From Lachnospiraceae bacterium (GTDB taxonomy: Bacteria > Bacillota > Clostridia > Lachnospirales > Lachnospiraceae), in contig JAQVCT010000011.1 in the NCBI GenBank assembly GCA_028689655.1, positions 37,282-101,281 of the forward strand: DNA of 64,000 nucleotides. The letters are read 5' to 3'. Shown in pieces: positions 55,411 to 64,000 of the stretch; position 1 is the first letter of the stretch, and each line of letters starts with the position of its first letter. The notes below the pieces were generated by a model. The model saw only the letters and a list, made by a program, of their open reading frames with translations, was not told the origin of the DNA and made no database searches. The translations under genes were made by a program, and so were the position numbers.

Positions 55411-55450
55411 CCTTGACAGTAAATTCCAATAAAATTTTCTGTCAAGGAAT
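55411..55450 (+). promoter_or_regulatory. tsf leader hairpin
   Basis: CCTTGACAG (55411-55419) pairs perfectly with CTGTCAAGG, with the inner AAATT/AATTT able to extend it. The right half contains AATTTTCTG, a perfect half of a CodY box (11 of 15 overall). Function unknown; the spacing gives no clear promoter. Confidence 0.5.
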
Positions 55451-55490
55451 TATAAATGATCACAAATAAGTATAATTGGAGGAAATAAAG

Positions 55491-56429
55491 ATGGCTATCA
55501 CAGCAGGTATGGTTAAAGAATTAAGAGAAATGACAGGCGCAGGAATGATGGACTGCAAAAAGGCTCTTAACGAAACAAACGGAAATATGGATGAAGCAGT
55601 AGAATATTTAAGAAAAAATGGACAGGCTAAAGCAGAGAAAAAAGCAAGCAGAATCGCAGCAGAAGGTCTTTGCAAAGCAATCACAAACGGTGATACAGTT
55701 GCAGCAGTTGTAGAAGTTAACTCTGAGACAGACTTCGTTGCGAAGAACGAACAGTTTCAGGAATTTGTTGGATCAGTTGCAGATCAGGCTATCGCATCTG
55801 ATTCCGCTGATATCGATGCTTTCCTTGCAGAAAAATGGAATGCAGATACAAGCAAAACTGTAAATGAAGTTCTGACAGAGAAAATCGCTGTTATTGGTGA
55901 GAAATTATCCATCAGAAGATTTGAAAAAATTGTAGCAGCTAACGGATGTGTAGCAACCTATGTACATGGCGGCGGAAGAATCGGCGTTATCGTAGAAGCT
56001 GATACAACAGTTGTAAATGATGCAGTAAAAGAAGCTTTAACGAATGTGGCTATGCAGGTAGCAGCTCTTTCACCAAAATATGTATCACAGGCAGATGTAA
56101 GTGAAGAGTACAAAGAGCATGAAAAAGAAATCTTATTATCACAGGCTAAAGTAGAGAACGCTGCTTTACCAGATGAGAAACAGAAACCAGACGCAATTAT
56201 CGAGAAAATGATCATTGGTCGTCTGAATAAAGAATTAAAAGAAGTATGCTTATTAGATCAGGCATATGTAAAAGATGGCGATTTGACGGTTGCTAAATAT
56301 GTAGCATCAGTAGCGAAAGAAGTTGGCGCTGACATTACAATCAAGAAATTCGTTCGTTACGAAACAGGCGAAGGTCTTGAAAAGAAAAATGAAGATTTCG
56401 CAGCAGAAGTTGCAGCACAGATGGCATAA
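55491..56429 (+). CDS. tsf: Elongation factor Ts
   Basis: 312 residues from ATG 55491 (GGAGGA 55479-55484). 'VKELREMTGAGMMDCKKAL', 'GDMDEAVE'-like GNMDEAVEYLRKNG, 'EVNSETDFVAKNEQF' are diagnostic. It recharges EF-Tu with GTP. In Bacillus pyrH and frr follow; here an accessory region does. Confidence 0.98.
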   Translation: MAITAGMVKELREMTGAGMMDCKKALNETNGNMDEAVEYLRKNGQAKAEKKASRIAAEGLCKAITNGDTVAAVVEVNSETDFVAKNEQFQEFVGSVADQAIASDSADIDAFLAEKWNADTSKTVNEVLTEKIAVIGEKLSIRRFEKIVAANGCVATYVHGGGRIGVIVEADTTVVNDAVKEALTNVAMQVAALSPKYVSQADVSEEYKEHEKEILLSQAKVENAALPDEKQKPDAIIEKMIIGRLNKELKEVCLLDQAYVKDGDLTVAKYVASVAKEVGADITIKKFVRYETGEGLEKKNEDFAAEVAAQMA

Positions 56430-56470
56430 GCGAACTTTGCGTTGTTCTTTTGAATAGTTAGTAATTTGGA

Positions 56471-56511
56471 GCCCTTACAAATGGTGTGTATATGCCGTTT
56501 GTGAGGGTTTT
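56471..56511 (+). terminator. Terminator after tsf
   Basis: CCCTTACAAA (56472-56481) pairs with TTTGTGAGGG (56498-56507), with one G.T, followed by TTTTG. Confidence 0.8.
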
Positions 56512-56534
56512 GTTGTATTAATTTTAAGTATATG

Positions 56535-56818
56535 CGGTCTACAAGGAACACGAAAAATAGTGCCAATGAGGAAGAACATGGATACAGGAAGACAGAGAAT
56601 TACGCTTAGTGAGTGGTTTGAAGAATAGTTTGAAAAGTATAAGACGCCATCAGTTAATTGATATTTATACCCATGTAACAGAAGATAAATATGAGAAAGA
56701 GATACAGAAATTTGGTACAGCGATGAATCCTAATATTTTAGTGGCAGGATCTAGTTCCAGTGAAATAGAATCTACCAGCGAAAGCGAAAATGAAGGTATG
56801 CAACAGATATTTTGTTGA
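56535..56818 (+). pseudogene. Decayed tyrosine integrase
   Basis: One frame reads RKN..GRQRITLSEWFEE, a stop, then FEKYKTPSVN: the SAM-like N-terminal arm of phage/ICE tyrosine integrases, with TAG where TGG (Trp) is expected. It ends at a TGA and, in another frame, the last helix of an integrase follows: 'LIDIYTHVTEDKYEKEIQKFGTAMN' (C-terminal active-site Tyr region). The catalytic core between them is deleted. It marks an old insertion of a mobile element next to tsf. Confidence 0.7.
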
Positions 56819-56894
56819 TTGAATTATGAGGTACAGATGTTATAATAAATTAAAAAGTTAGAAATAAAAAGTGATAGCTTTAAGAGGAGAGAAC

Positions 56895-57505
56895 ATGGGT
56901 ATATTGATTAAGTCACCATTCCATTCGAATAATATGGAAACAGATCCAACTGTATATGGTTTAAGACCGACAATTATATATGATGCAGTAAGAGAATTGT
57001 TTAATGATAAAAGTATACTGATAACAGGAACCAGAGGCATTGGAAAATCGTCTTTAAGTTTTCAGTTACAGCGTATCCTAAATGGAGAAAAAAATGTATT
57101 GGTTAGATGTGGGATAGAAGTAGATAACACAAGGATGTTTTGCAAGGGTTAAAAAAGGCATTGATAGAGGAAACAGAAAGATATAAAGAGATATTTCAAG
57201 GATTGAATCAAGATGAACAACAGTGTCTTGTAATTATGACATCATGTAATAAAAAAAGTATTCCTATGGAGTTTTCAATTAAAGATGTAGAGGAGGGAAT
57301 TTCGAATAGTGATGAAAATGAAAGAAACAAATTAGTAAATAGATGTTTCGAGTCTTTATGTGAAAAACAAATTTTACATGAATTATCTTATGATACAATA
57401 ATAAAATCTGCTGAAGAAAAAGCATATGGTTTTTGCGAGGAAATATTTCGGGTATATTTAGTGGATGTTAGAAACAGTGACCGTGGATTAGACGAAGATT
57501 TTTAA
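56895..57505 (+). pseudogene. Frameshifted P-loop ATPase remnant
   Basis: ATG 56895 begins 'MGILIKSPFHSNN' and has Walker A GTRGIGKSS at about residue 46. The frame stops at 57150 after 'VDNTRMFCKG'; the next frame continues 'KDVLQGLKKALIEETERYKE', consistent with a frameshift near 57125-57135. The rest ends in a winged-helix-like C-terminus ('CFESLCEKQILHELSYDTI'). No Walker B is found, so a central deletion is likely. The family (STAND/ORC-type ATP-binding protein of mobile elements) is a guess. Confidence 0.55.
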
Positions 57506-58171
57506 AGATGCGTAACTATCATAAGTTATCGTGATTTATCATAGTATTTTGGGTATAAGGTGGGTACACGAATGGATACGAATATCATACATAACTACTC
57601 AAAATGAAAGTTGCTTGTTACTTAAAACGGATTGAAAATGAAATATTTCAATGAAACATAAGACATCATTACTTATAGAAATATAGGTGGTGGTGTCTTT
57701 TCTTATTGGTGAGTAGTTTACATTTTGAGAGGGAAGAGAATTTGTAATAGAATGGGTATCTAATCGACTCACATGGGGTGTTTTACGATTTTCGTAGACA
57801 AGATATTATCAATTCTTGTGTGTATTATTTAGAAAGAAGCAACGCGAAAAGCACTTCGGCAATTGAAAAATACCTTAATGTAATTACCAAATTATATAAT
57901 TCATATTAAAAAAAGGAAGGAAATATAAGTACAGGATTAGATGCTATTGTTCCTTTTTCTGCTTACATACATCAGACTGCATACGCAAAGTGTGTTCAGG
58001 AATAAATGGAATCTATGTTCAGTTAAAGTGGAATTTGCAATAGTACAAGTAAAAAGAAATTCATGGGAAAAATGATAATCACAAAAAAATAAATTTGTCA
58101 AGTACGAATTATGATGTACAAAGCGTCTTTTTTCGTACTAGTAAAAGTATGCCTTTTTTTATAAAATAGTA
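57506..58171 (+). other. AT-rich debris with coding remnants
   Basis: About 0.67 kb without an intact gene. A terminator-like hairpin lies at about 57660-57703 (AAGACATCATTACT with GGTGGTGGTGTCTT, many G.U). A 52-residue open piece at 57751-57909 (with 'FRRQDIINSCVYYLERSNAKSTSA') lacks a start and looks like part of a lost protein; the same frame resumes after its TAA up to 57999. An inverted repeat AGTACGAA (58101-58108) / TTCGTACT (58132-58139) lies before the next promoter and could be an operator. Confidence 0.5.
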
Positions 58172-58202
58172 TTGACAAAATAAAAAATGTCGTTCCTGAT
58201 AC
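58172..58202 (+). promoter_or_regulatory. Possible promoter of the regulator/adhesin gene set
   Basis: TTGACA (58172-58177), a long 19-nt spacer, then TGATAC (58197-58202). The inverted repeat centred at about 58120 lies 33-70 nt upstream. The spacing is not ideal. Confidence 0.45.
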
Positions 58203-58227
58203 TTCAAGTGAAATGAGGAGGTGTGTT

Positions 58228-58461
58228 TTGATCGTGGTAAAAGACTATTTTACGGCTTGTGAAGAAAGATTTCCCGAAAAAAGGTCGGAGCTTCGGCGTA
58301 TTTCACTCTGTTTACGCAGAGGAGGAATCTTAACAATGGAGGCTCTGTGTCAGATGCAGCGGGAAACACCCGAGAAAGTGACAGCAATCCGGGATATTGG
58401 GGAAAAAAGCAGCAAGTTCATTGCAGTGATTTGCAGGCAGTACGAGGACAGCAAACAATGA
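58228..58461 (+). CDS. Small RpoA-CTD-like (helix-hairpin-helix) protein
   Basis: 77 residues from TTG 58228 (AGGAGG 58216-58221, 6 nt); ATG 58213 would include the ribosome binding site. The core 'RISLCLRRGGILTMEALCQ', 'ETPEKVTAIRDIGEKSSKFI' matches the C-terminal domain of RNA polymerase alpha (CLKRAGI.T.EdL, ...VRNLGrKS). That domain binds UP-elements and activators. Here it stands alone, ahead of a LuxR-type regulator, and may act as a DNA-binding partner or decoy. The fold call is fairly sure, the function is inference. Confidence 0.65.
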   Translation: MIVVKDYFTACEERFPEKRSELRRISLCLRRGGILTMEALCQMQRETPEKVTAIRDIGEKSSKFIAVICRQYEDSKQ

Positions 58462-58570
58462 GCAAACCTCACTTTTCTACGCAAAGACTATCCCTGGGGG
58501 TAGGTTACAAACCAAAAGGTTGGTGATAAAATAGATAGCGTAGTTCAAAAAAAAGAAAGGGGGTTCATGC

Positions 58571-60940
58571 ATGGAGGAACGTTTCATAAAGGTTCCTGCT
58601 TTATTTCAAAAATTAAAACAGGCAGAAGAAGAACACTGCCTTCTCTATATCAAAGCATTGGGCGGTTATGGGAAAAGTACAGCGGTACAGCATTATTTAC
58701 GAAACAAACAGCACCTGACCATAAGCGGTGTAAAGGGCTTTTTCGATACCATGCCGCCGCCGGACACCATCCGCCAGCCAGTGGTGGTGGTTGACGATAT
58801 TTCCTCTCTCAGGGAAAAAGAAAGCATAGAGTACCTTGGCACTCTGTTGGAACAGCCGGACAAGTGGTTCCTTCTCATTGGCAGGAGTCCCCTTCCCATG
58901 TGGTTACAGGCGCGGCTGTCTGACCGCAAAGTCCTGTTGGCAGTAGAAAAGGACTTGATGTGGAATCCACAGCAGACAAGGAAGTTTCTTGCAGACCTTG
59001 AAGTGGAGGTCACACCGGAGGAAGCGGAGCAGATTGCCATAGACACAGTAGGTCATGCCGTCACCATCAAGCTGCTGGCACAGCGTATGCGGGAAGGACT
59101 TCCTTACGGCGCAGAGGCGGCAGAGAAAACAAGAATCGATTTATACCATTACTTAGACCATGCCTTTTTCGGACAATGGGATGAGGAATTGAAACAGGCG
59201 ATGCTGCGGCTTGCCGGATTTGACAGCTTCACCCTTCCCATGGCACAGATGATAACCGGCTGTGGGAACGCAAACCTATTGCTGGAAAAAGCCATGACGA
59301 TCAGTGAATTTCTGCAAAGCGACGGACCGGGCAGTTACCGGATGCGATCCATCCTCCGGGAATACCTGCTGTGGAAGCAAAACAGCGAGCTGACCCCGGA
59401 GCAATATAACAACATTTATTATAACGCAGGACTGTACTATGAACTGCAAGGGGACATCCAACAGGCACTGGCCTGTTATGATAAAAGTAAAAGTCAGGGC
59501 AAGATCGCCGAGCTTCTGATTAAAAATTCCATGAAGCACCCCGGCAACGGACATTACTACGAAACCAGAGCCTATTATCTGAATCTGCCCAAAGAACAGG
59601 TGGAAAGCTCTCCCATTCTCATGGCAGGCTTATGTATGCTCCACTCCCTGCTGATGCAGACTGAGGAAAGCGAGCAGTGGTATGAAGCCCTGAAAGCCTT
59701 TGAGCAGAAGCCGGGCATTACGGGCAGTCAGAGAAAAGAAGCCAAAAGCCGTCTTGCCTACTTAGACATTGCCTTGCCCCACAGAGGAAGCGTGGGACTT
59801 TCCAACATGCTGAAACATGTGGCGGTGCTTTGCAGCAAGCGGTCGGTATCCCTGACCGAGTTCTCCATCACCAGCAATATGCCCTCGGTGATGAATGGCG
59901 GCAAGGATTTCTGTGAATGGAGCAAAATTGACAAGGAACTGGCAAGGACACTGAAAAAGCCCGTGGAGCTGGTGCTTGGAAACTTCGGCGCAGGACTGGT
60001 CAATGTTGCCTTAGCTGAAAGTGCCTTTGAAAAGGGCAGCATGGATGCTTATGATATCCTCTCCCTGTTAAACAGCGGCTACACCATGGCAGACACCAAG
60101 GGAACGGCAGAGATGTGCTTTGCCATTATCGGCATTACGACGAGAATCCATATCAGCCGAAAACAGCCACAGCTTGCTTCTTCTCTGCTCAGGGATTTCA
60201 AGGAAAAAGTGATCAAAGAGGGACAGAATCATCTGCTCCCCAATAGTAATGCCTTATCGGTAGCCATCGGGCTGTTTACAGGCAATGTAGAGGCAGCAAG
60301 CCAGTGGCTTACCCAGGAAGCACCCAATGAAAACGTGGAATTTTATATTCTGGAACGTTACCGCTATCTGGTCAAAATCAAAGCTTACCTTGCCCTTGGC
60401 AGGCTGGAGGAAGCGGCAAGTCTGATTGAACGGCTGTCCTACTACTTTGAGCAGTACCAGAGAAATTACCAGCAGATCGAAAACGGACTGCTCCGTGCCA
60501 TCGTCCAGTACCGGATGCACCTTGGCAACTGGAAAGAGAGCCTGACCCATGCACTGCAAAAAGCAGAGGAATATCAGTTCGTTCCGGTGGTGGCAGAATA
60601 CGGTGCGGCACTTCAACCGCTCTTAAAGGAAGCGGGAGAATTAGACCTTCCAAAGGAATATGGGCAAAGACTGGAGCAGGCGGTCAGGGAGTTTGCATTG
60701 GCCTATCCCAACTATCTGGAGGCCACGCAGACGCTCACAGAGCCGCTGACCGAGATGGAGGAAAAGCTCCTGCCCCTGCTGTGCAGTGGTGTGCCAATGG
60801 AGGAAATCGCCGCCCGATGTGGGATCACTTACAACACCGTAAAATATCACAACAAAAACCTCTATCGAAAGCTTGGGGTAAAGAACCGTCAGCAGGTACA
60901 GGTGGCTGCAAGGCAGCTTGGACTATATGGAGGTACATAA
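58571..60940 (+). CDS. MalT/LuxR-type ATP-dependent transcriptional regulator
   Basis: 789 residues. N-terminal NTPase with Walker A GGYGKST (about 32-38) and Walker B VVVVDDIS (about 71-78), followed by a winged-helix part, a long TPR-like helical solenoid (about 290-690), and a C-terminal LuxR helix-turn-helix 'LTEMEEKLLPLLCSGVPMEEIAARCGITYNTVKYHNKNLYRKLG'. This is the MalT/LAL layout, in which a ligand and ATP drive oligomerisation and activation. AGGGGG at 8 nt supports ATG 58571. It is 109 nt after the RpoA-CTD-like gene and 4 nt before the next, so it probably controls its own neighbours. Confidence 0.88.
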   Translation: MEERFIKVPALFQKLKQAEEEHCLLYIKALGGYGKSTAVQHYLRNKQHLTISGVKGFFDTMPPPDTIRQPVVVVDDISSLREKESIEYLGTLLEQPDKWFLLIGRSPLPMWLQARLSDRKVLLAVEKDLMWNPQQTRKFLADLEVEVTPEEAEQIAIDTVGHAVTIKLLAQRMREGLPYGAEAAEKTRIDLYHYLDHAFFGQWDEELKQAMLRLAGFDSFTLPMAQMITGCGNANLLLEKAMTISEFLQSDGPGSYRMRSILREYLLWKQNSELTPEQYNNIYYNAGLYYELQGDIQQALACYDKSKSQGKIAELLIKNSMKHPGNGHYYETRAYYLNLPKEQVESSPILMAGLCMLHSLLMQTEESEQWYEALKAFEQKPGITGSQRKEAKSRLAYLDIALPHRGSVGLSNMLKHVAVLCSKRSVSLTEFSITSNMPSVMNGGKDFCEWSKIDKELARTLKKPVELVLGNFGAGLVNVALAESAFEKGSMDAYDILSLLNSGYTMADTKGTAEMCFAIIGITTRIHISRKQPQLASSLLRDFKEKVIKEGQNHLLPNSNALSVAIGLFTGNVEAASQWLTQEAPNENVEFYILERYRYLVKIKAYLALGRLEEAASLIERLSYYFEQYQRNYQQIENGLLRAIVQYRMHLGNWKESLTHALQKAEEYQFVPVVAEYGAALQPLLKEAGELDLPKEYGQRLEQAVREFALAYPNYLEATQTLTEPLTEMEEKLLPLLCSGVPMEEIAARCGITYNTVKYHNKNLYRKLGVKNRQQVQVAARQLGLYGGT

Positions 60941-60943
60941 GAG

Positions 60944-61210
60944 ATGAAATGGAAAAAAGATGTGATATTGGATAAACAGAAATCCTGGCGATTGCACCTG
61001 GATGATAAGGTTCTTCCCATTGCAGAAGGTGATGTCTATCTTGTAAAAGCAGTGGAAGAAGGGATCTGTAACGATGAAGATTTAGTCAGACTGATTGCCA
61101 GAGAGGAAGGCATTGATGAAACAGCCGCCGCCTTTGGGCTGGCACAGTTCCTGCTTGATTACAGCGATTTTATAGCGGAGGATACCGCGCACTATATGAT
61201 TACTAATTGA
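60944..61210 (+). CDS. Small RRE/PqqD-like protein
   Basis: 88 residues. 'DDKVLPIAEGDVYLVKAVEEG', then 'NDEDLVRLIAREEGIDETAAAFGLAQFLLDYSDFI' fit the PqqD winged helix. It starts 4 nt after the regulator stop and ends 31 nt before the secreted protein, so all three are likely co-transcribed. No radical SAM enzyme is near. It may bind part of the secreted protein or the regulator; that is inference, and the fold match itself is weak. Confidence 0.55.
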   Translation: MKWKKDVILDKQKSWRLHLDDKVLPIAEGDVYLVKAVEEGICNDEDLVRLIAREEGIDETAAAFGLAQFLLDYSDFIAEDTAHYMITN

Positions 61211-61241
61211 ATGTCAACTAATTTATGGAGGATTTCAGACG

Positions 61242-64000
61242 ATGAAACAGAATTTTAAGCGAAAGCTATTGGCAGGGGTACTATCTGTCTGCATGATTTT
61301 CCAGACAGCAGGCATGGTGCCGGTTTATGCTGTGGAAAATGGAGCAGACAGCGGTACTTCCGCAGGCACAAGCACAGTGTGTGAAAACCACACAGAGCAT
61401 GATGAAGCATGTGGCTATGTGGAGGGAACGAAGGGTTCGCCCTGCACCCATGAACACACGGAGGACTGCTATGTAGAGGTAGAAAAGTGTATTCATGAGC
61501 ATACAGACGAGTGCTACCCGGATACAGATGACGAGGAAGCAACAGGTAGTGAGGCAAAAGAGCCAACGGAATGTAGTCATATTACCTGTGATGAAGCAAG
61601 CGGTTGTATCACAAAGGAATTGGACTGTCAGCATGAGCATGATGAAGAATGCGGTTATGTGGAGGCAGGGAAAGGAAGTCCCTGCACCCATACTTGTGAG
61701 CTGTGTGCAAAGGACGGCGAGGAAGACGTAGAGGAAATCATAAAGGAAGATACTGAGCTTGCTACAGACAGCAATGCACAGGCGGTTTCCGAAGAAAACA
61801 TTAAAGAGGTGCAGGCACTGATTGATGCTTTGCCAACCTTAGAAGCCTTAAAGGAAATCACCGACAAGGAAGAACAAAAGGCAATTTACGACGACTTACA
61901 GACTGCCTATGAAGCCTACAAAGCCTTAACCAAAGAGGAACAGGCGGAAGTAACAGGGGCGGAGGTGTTTGAATCGCTGTTTGACTGGTTTAACAATCAA
62001 GTTGCGATTGCCACCGATGTCGTAACATACCCCAGCTGGGAAGCTGCCACGGCGGCAGGCGATGCACTGAAAGAGGACGACAAAATCACCATCGACGACG
62101 TGACCTACACCTACAAGGGCGACGGCAGTACGGGAATCTCCCTTGTGGAAGGCGAACGGGAATTTACCGCCGTGCAAGGAAAGCTCGTCTGGAAAGCGGG
62201 CGGCGGCTATGTGCTGTACAGCTACAGCGGAACGCAGGAGAACCCGGGCAAAGCCTCCGTCACCCTGCACGGCGCGACCATTAAAACTGAGTACACGGCG
62301 TTGAAACTGCCCTGCTATCAATATGGCCCTGAGCTCCCAATAGGAGTTGACACCACTGTTTCTCTGGAGGGAACGAACCGCCTGAGCGGGAAGTGGGCCA
62401 TTTATCATTCGGCGGGAGATACCAGCTTCACCGGCAGCGGCACACTGGAGCTTAGCAGTACAAATGAGGCGCTCGACCTTGCTGATTTTGAGATCAGCGG
62501 CGGCGCAGAGGTGACGATCCAAAGCGGAACGAATAGCCAATTTACAGGATCGCTCACCGTTGGCGCAGGCTCTAAGCTGACCATTGACAAGGGCGCAAAG
62601 CTGAGGTTTGTAAGCATGGATGCAACAACTCTCACAATCGAAACCGGCGGCACGCTGGAAAATAGCGGCACGCTGGCTTTGTGGATGGCAAGCGGTCTTA
62701 CAATCGAAAACAGCGGCACCCTTGCAAACAACGGTACGATTCAGCTTCCGCTCGGCACCACTACTGACAACATCAAGGGTATGAAGTTCTCCGGCAGCGG
62801 CACGGTGCAGGTGCACAACGATGAGCAACAGGAGACCTTCGACACCTACACCAACGACGGCGAAAAGCTGATTATCTCCACCACGGCATTGAACTTTACC
62901 AACGTAACCACAGACCAAGGTAATTTGGAGAACGACGGCTACACATGGGAGGGCGATGCAACTGGTGGCTACACCCTCACCCTCGGAAATCTGAACCTCA
63001 CCGCAGGAAATCCCATCATCCTGCCCGATGCGGACGTGGGCATTGTGCTTAAGGGCAAGACAACCCTCAACGCAGAGCAGCCGGGGATTTACAGCACCGG
63101 AACGGCAAGCGGACACACCGTCACAATTTCCGGCGACGGCAGTCTCAGTACAACCTCGGAGAATAATAAGGGCATCCATATCGTCCAGAACCTGTCTATC
63201 ACCGGTGGCACATTGGACATGAAGGGCAGAGCCGGCGGCATTTACTCTAATGGAGACATTGAAATCTCCGGCGGCACAATTACCGGTAACACGATTGAGT
63301 CATACGATGGTGCACTGACGATTTCCGGCGGAACGGTGGACGTGAGCGGTACAAATAACTCGGGAATTACCGCCTACACCAATATCACGATTTCCGGCGG
63401 AACGGTGACCGCTGCTTCCACAGACTACATCGGCATCGCAAGCAGTGGAACGATCACGATTTCCGGCGGCACGGTGACTGCCACTTCCGCAGAGAACACC
63501 GGCATCTATGCAATAGAAGCCGTGGACATCTCCGGCGGCAGCGTCACCGCCAAGGGCGGCAAAACCGCCATTTGGAGCTTCACCGGCATCACCCTCACCG
63601 GTATGCGTATTACCAACCCCGCCGGTGCAGCCGTTGGCGACTCCGTGAACGATGCACCCGGCAAGGCGATTATGCTGAACGGCAAGGACGTGCTGGACGT
63701 GACCATCGGGGAAATCAAGCTGGAATTCAAGGGCGAGGGCACCGAAGCCTCCCCCTATGAAATCTCCACCGCCAAGGAGCTTGCAGACCTCGCCGCAGCG
63801 GTGAACAACGGCAAGGCGGACTATATCAGCGCCCACTACAAGCTGATGAACAACCTCGACCTGTCCGGCATTGCAAGCTGGACGCCCATTGGGACGTATG
63901 TGATCGGTAATGCTGAAGCAACCAAGCCCTTTAAAGGCACTTTTGACGGCAACGGCAAGACCATCCGCAATTTAAAAATCAATGCGCCCAGCGCAATATA
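61242..64000 (+). CDS. Large secreted beta-repeat surface protein with Cys/His clusters (3' end outside window)
   Basis: 919 residues in the window, no stop. Signal peptide about 1-30 ('KRKLLAGVLSVCMIFQTAG', AxA-like cut after VYA). Residues 46-160 hold repeated Cys/His clusters (CENHTEHDEAC, CTHEHTEDC, CIHEHTDEC, CQHEHDEEC) able to bind metal. A helical module at about 182-253 ('ALIDALPTLEALK') is followed by beta-solenoid repeats with ISGGT (about 660-775) and, near the end, GTFDGNGKTIRNL, a GLUG-like motif. GGAGG precedes ATG 61242. It is probably a cell-surface adhesin. From about 62000 on, GC content and codon use jump well above the rest of the window. Confidence 0.85.
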   Translation, partial: MKQNFKRKLLAGVLSVCMIFQTAGMVPVYAVENGADSGTSAGTSTVCENHTEHDEACGYVEGTKGSPCTHEHTEDCYVEVEKCIHEHTDECYPDTDDEEATGSEAKEPTECSHITCDEASGCITKELDCQHEHDEECGYVEAGKGSPCTHTCELCAKDGEEDVEEIIKEDTELATDSNAQAVSEENIKEVQALIDALPTLEALKEITDKEEQKAIYDDLQTAYEAYKALTKEEQAEVTGAEVFESLFDWFNNQVAIATDVVTYPSWEAATAAGDALKEDDKITIDDVTYTYKGDGSTGISLVEGEREFTAVQGKLVWKAGGGYVLYSYSGTQENPGKASVTLHGATIKTEYTALKLPCYQYGPELPIGVDTTVSLEGTNRLSGKWAIYHSAGDTSFTGSGTLELSSTNEALDLADFEISGGAEVTIQSGTNSQFTGSLTVGAGSKLTIDKGAKLRFVSMDATTLTIETGGTLENSGTLALWMASGLTIENSGTLANNGTIQLPLGTTTDNIKGMKFSGSGTVQVHNDEQQETFDTYTNDGEKLIISTTALNFTNVTTDQGNLENDGYTWEGDATGGYTLTLGNLNLTAGNPIILPDADVGIVLKGKTTLNAEQPGIYSTGTASGHTVTISGDGSLSTTSENNKGIHIVQNLSITGGTLDMKGRAGGIYSNGDIEISGGTITGNTIESYDGALTISGGTVDVSGTNNSGITAYTNITISGGTVTAASTDYIGIASSGTITISGGTVTATSAENTGIYAIEAVDISGGSVTAKGGKTAIWSFTGITLTGMRITNPAGAAVGDSVNDAPGKAIMLNGKDVLDVTIGEIKLEFKGEGTEASPYEISTAKELADLAAAVNNGKADYISAHYKLMNNLDLSGIASWTPIGTYVIGNAEATKPFKGTFDGNGKTIRNLKINAPSAI

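Noticed and set aside
57514..57640. ATAAGTTATCGTGATTTATCATAG-like stretch as an attachment site
   Set aside because: Only one copy can be seen in the window; a second copy would be needed.
61926..63179. A 417-codon open frame on the minus strand inside the surface protein gene
   Set aside because: It mirrors the high-GC, Gly/Thr-rich plus-strand frame, has no ribosome binding site and reads as Cys/Arg/Gly-rich nonsense.
1..64000. tRNA or rRNA genes, classical riboswitches or complete insertion sequences
   Set aside because: I looked in the gaps and did not find cloverleaf arms, rRNA sequence or an intact transposase.

Overview
The window looks like a motile, spore-forming, low-to-mid GC Firmicute, most likely Lachnospiraceae (Roseburia/Agathobacter-like). 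The reasons are a Clostridia/Bacillus-type fla/che operon (flgB through sigD, with CheC, CheD, FliY and an SwrB-position protein), sporulation genes (gpr, spoIIP, sigK), codY next to flgB, and strong purine-rich ribosome binding sites with frequent TTG/GTG starts. The species assignment is inference; I could not search a database.

Layout. 1-2.3 kb: the tail of an OPT-type oligopeptide transporter, a small PqqD-like protein and a PepD dipeptidase, together a peptide uptake and hydrolysis group. 2.3-3.5 kb: YbaK/EbsC-type Cys-tRNA(Pro) deacylase and a YgjP-like metallopeptidase. 3.5-9.3 kb: rpsT (minus strand), gpr, spoIIP, lepA and hemW, a classic Firmicute order. 9.4-12.3 kb: a sigma-K-like factor without a pro-sequence, a degenerate HD-GYP protein and a PilT-type ATPase. 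12.3-18.7 kb: comM (yifB), dprA, topA and codY. The comM leader carries four tandem 58/59-bp copies of a two-hairpin unit.

19.0-54.4 kb is one very long flagellar/chemotaxis operon: flgB flgC fliE fliF fliG fliH fliI fliJ motE-like fliK flgD (TIGR02530) flgE flbD motA motB fliL fliM fliY cheY fliO fliP fliQ fliR flhB flhA flhF flhG ycgR cheB cheA cheW cheC cheD (small membrane protein) sigD fapA (small protein) DUF6115/SwrB-like and an MltG-N-like protein. These encode the basal body, export gate, hook, stator, switch and CheA/CheB/CheY signalling core, plus the late sigma factor. The filament, most rod genes, cheR and receptors are elsewhere. Two control elements stand out: a near-consensus SigD promoter before fliK, and a mutually exclusive hairpin pair over the flbD ribosome binding site.

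54.4-56.4 kb: rpsB and tsf. In Bacillus pyrH and frr follow; here that order is broken by an accessory region (56.5-64 kb). It contains a decayed tyrosine integrase, a frameshifted P-loop ATPase, other coding debris, and then an intact gene set: an RpoA-CTD-like small protein, a MalT/LuxR-type ATPase regulator, an RRE/PqqD-like small protein and a large secreted beta-repeat protein with extracellular Cys/His clusters that runs off the window. The last gene changes abruptly in base composition and codon use about 0.75 kb into its reading frame, suggesting a mosaic. My best candidates for undescribed biology are this regulator/adhesin set, the comM leader repeats, the flgE-flbD RNA toggle, and a FlgD with a tandem helical tail like that of surface proteins.
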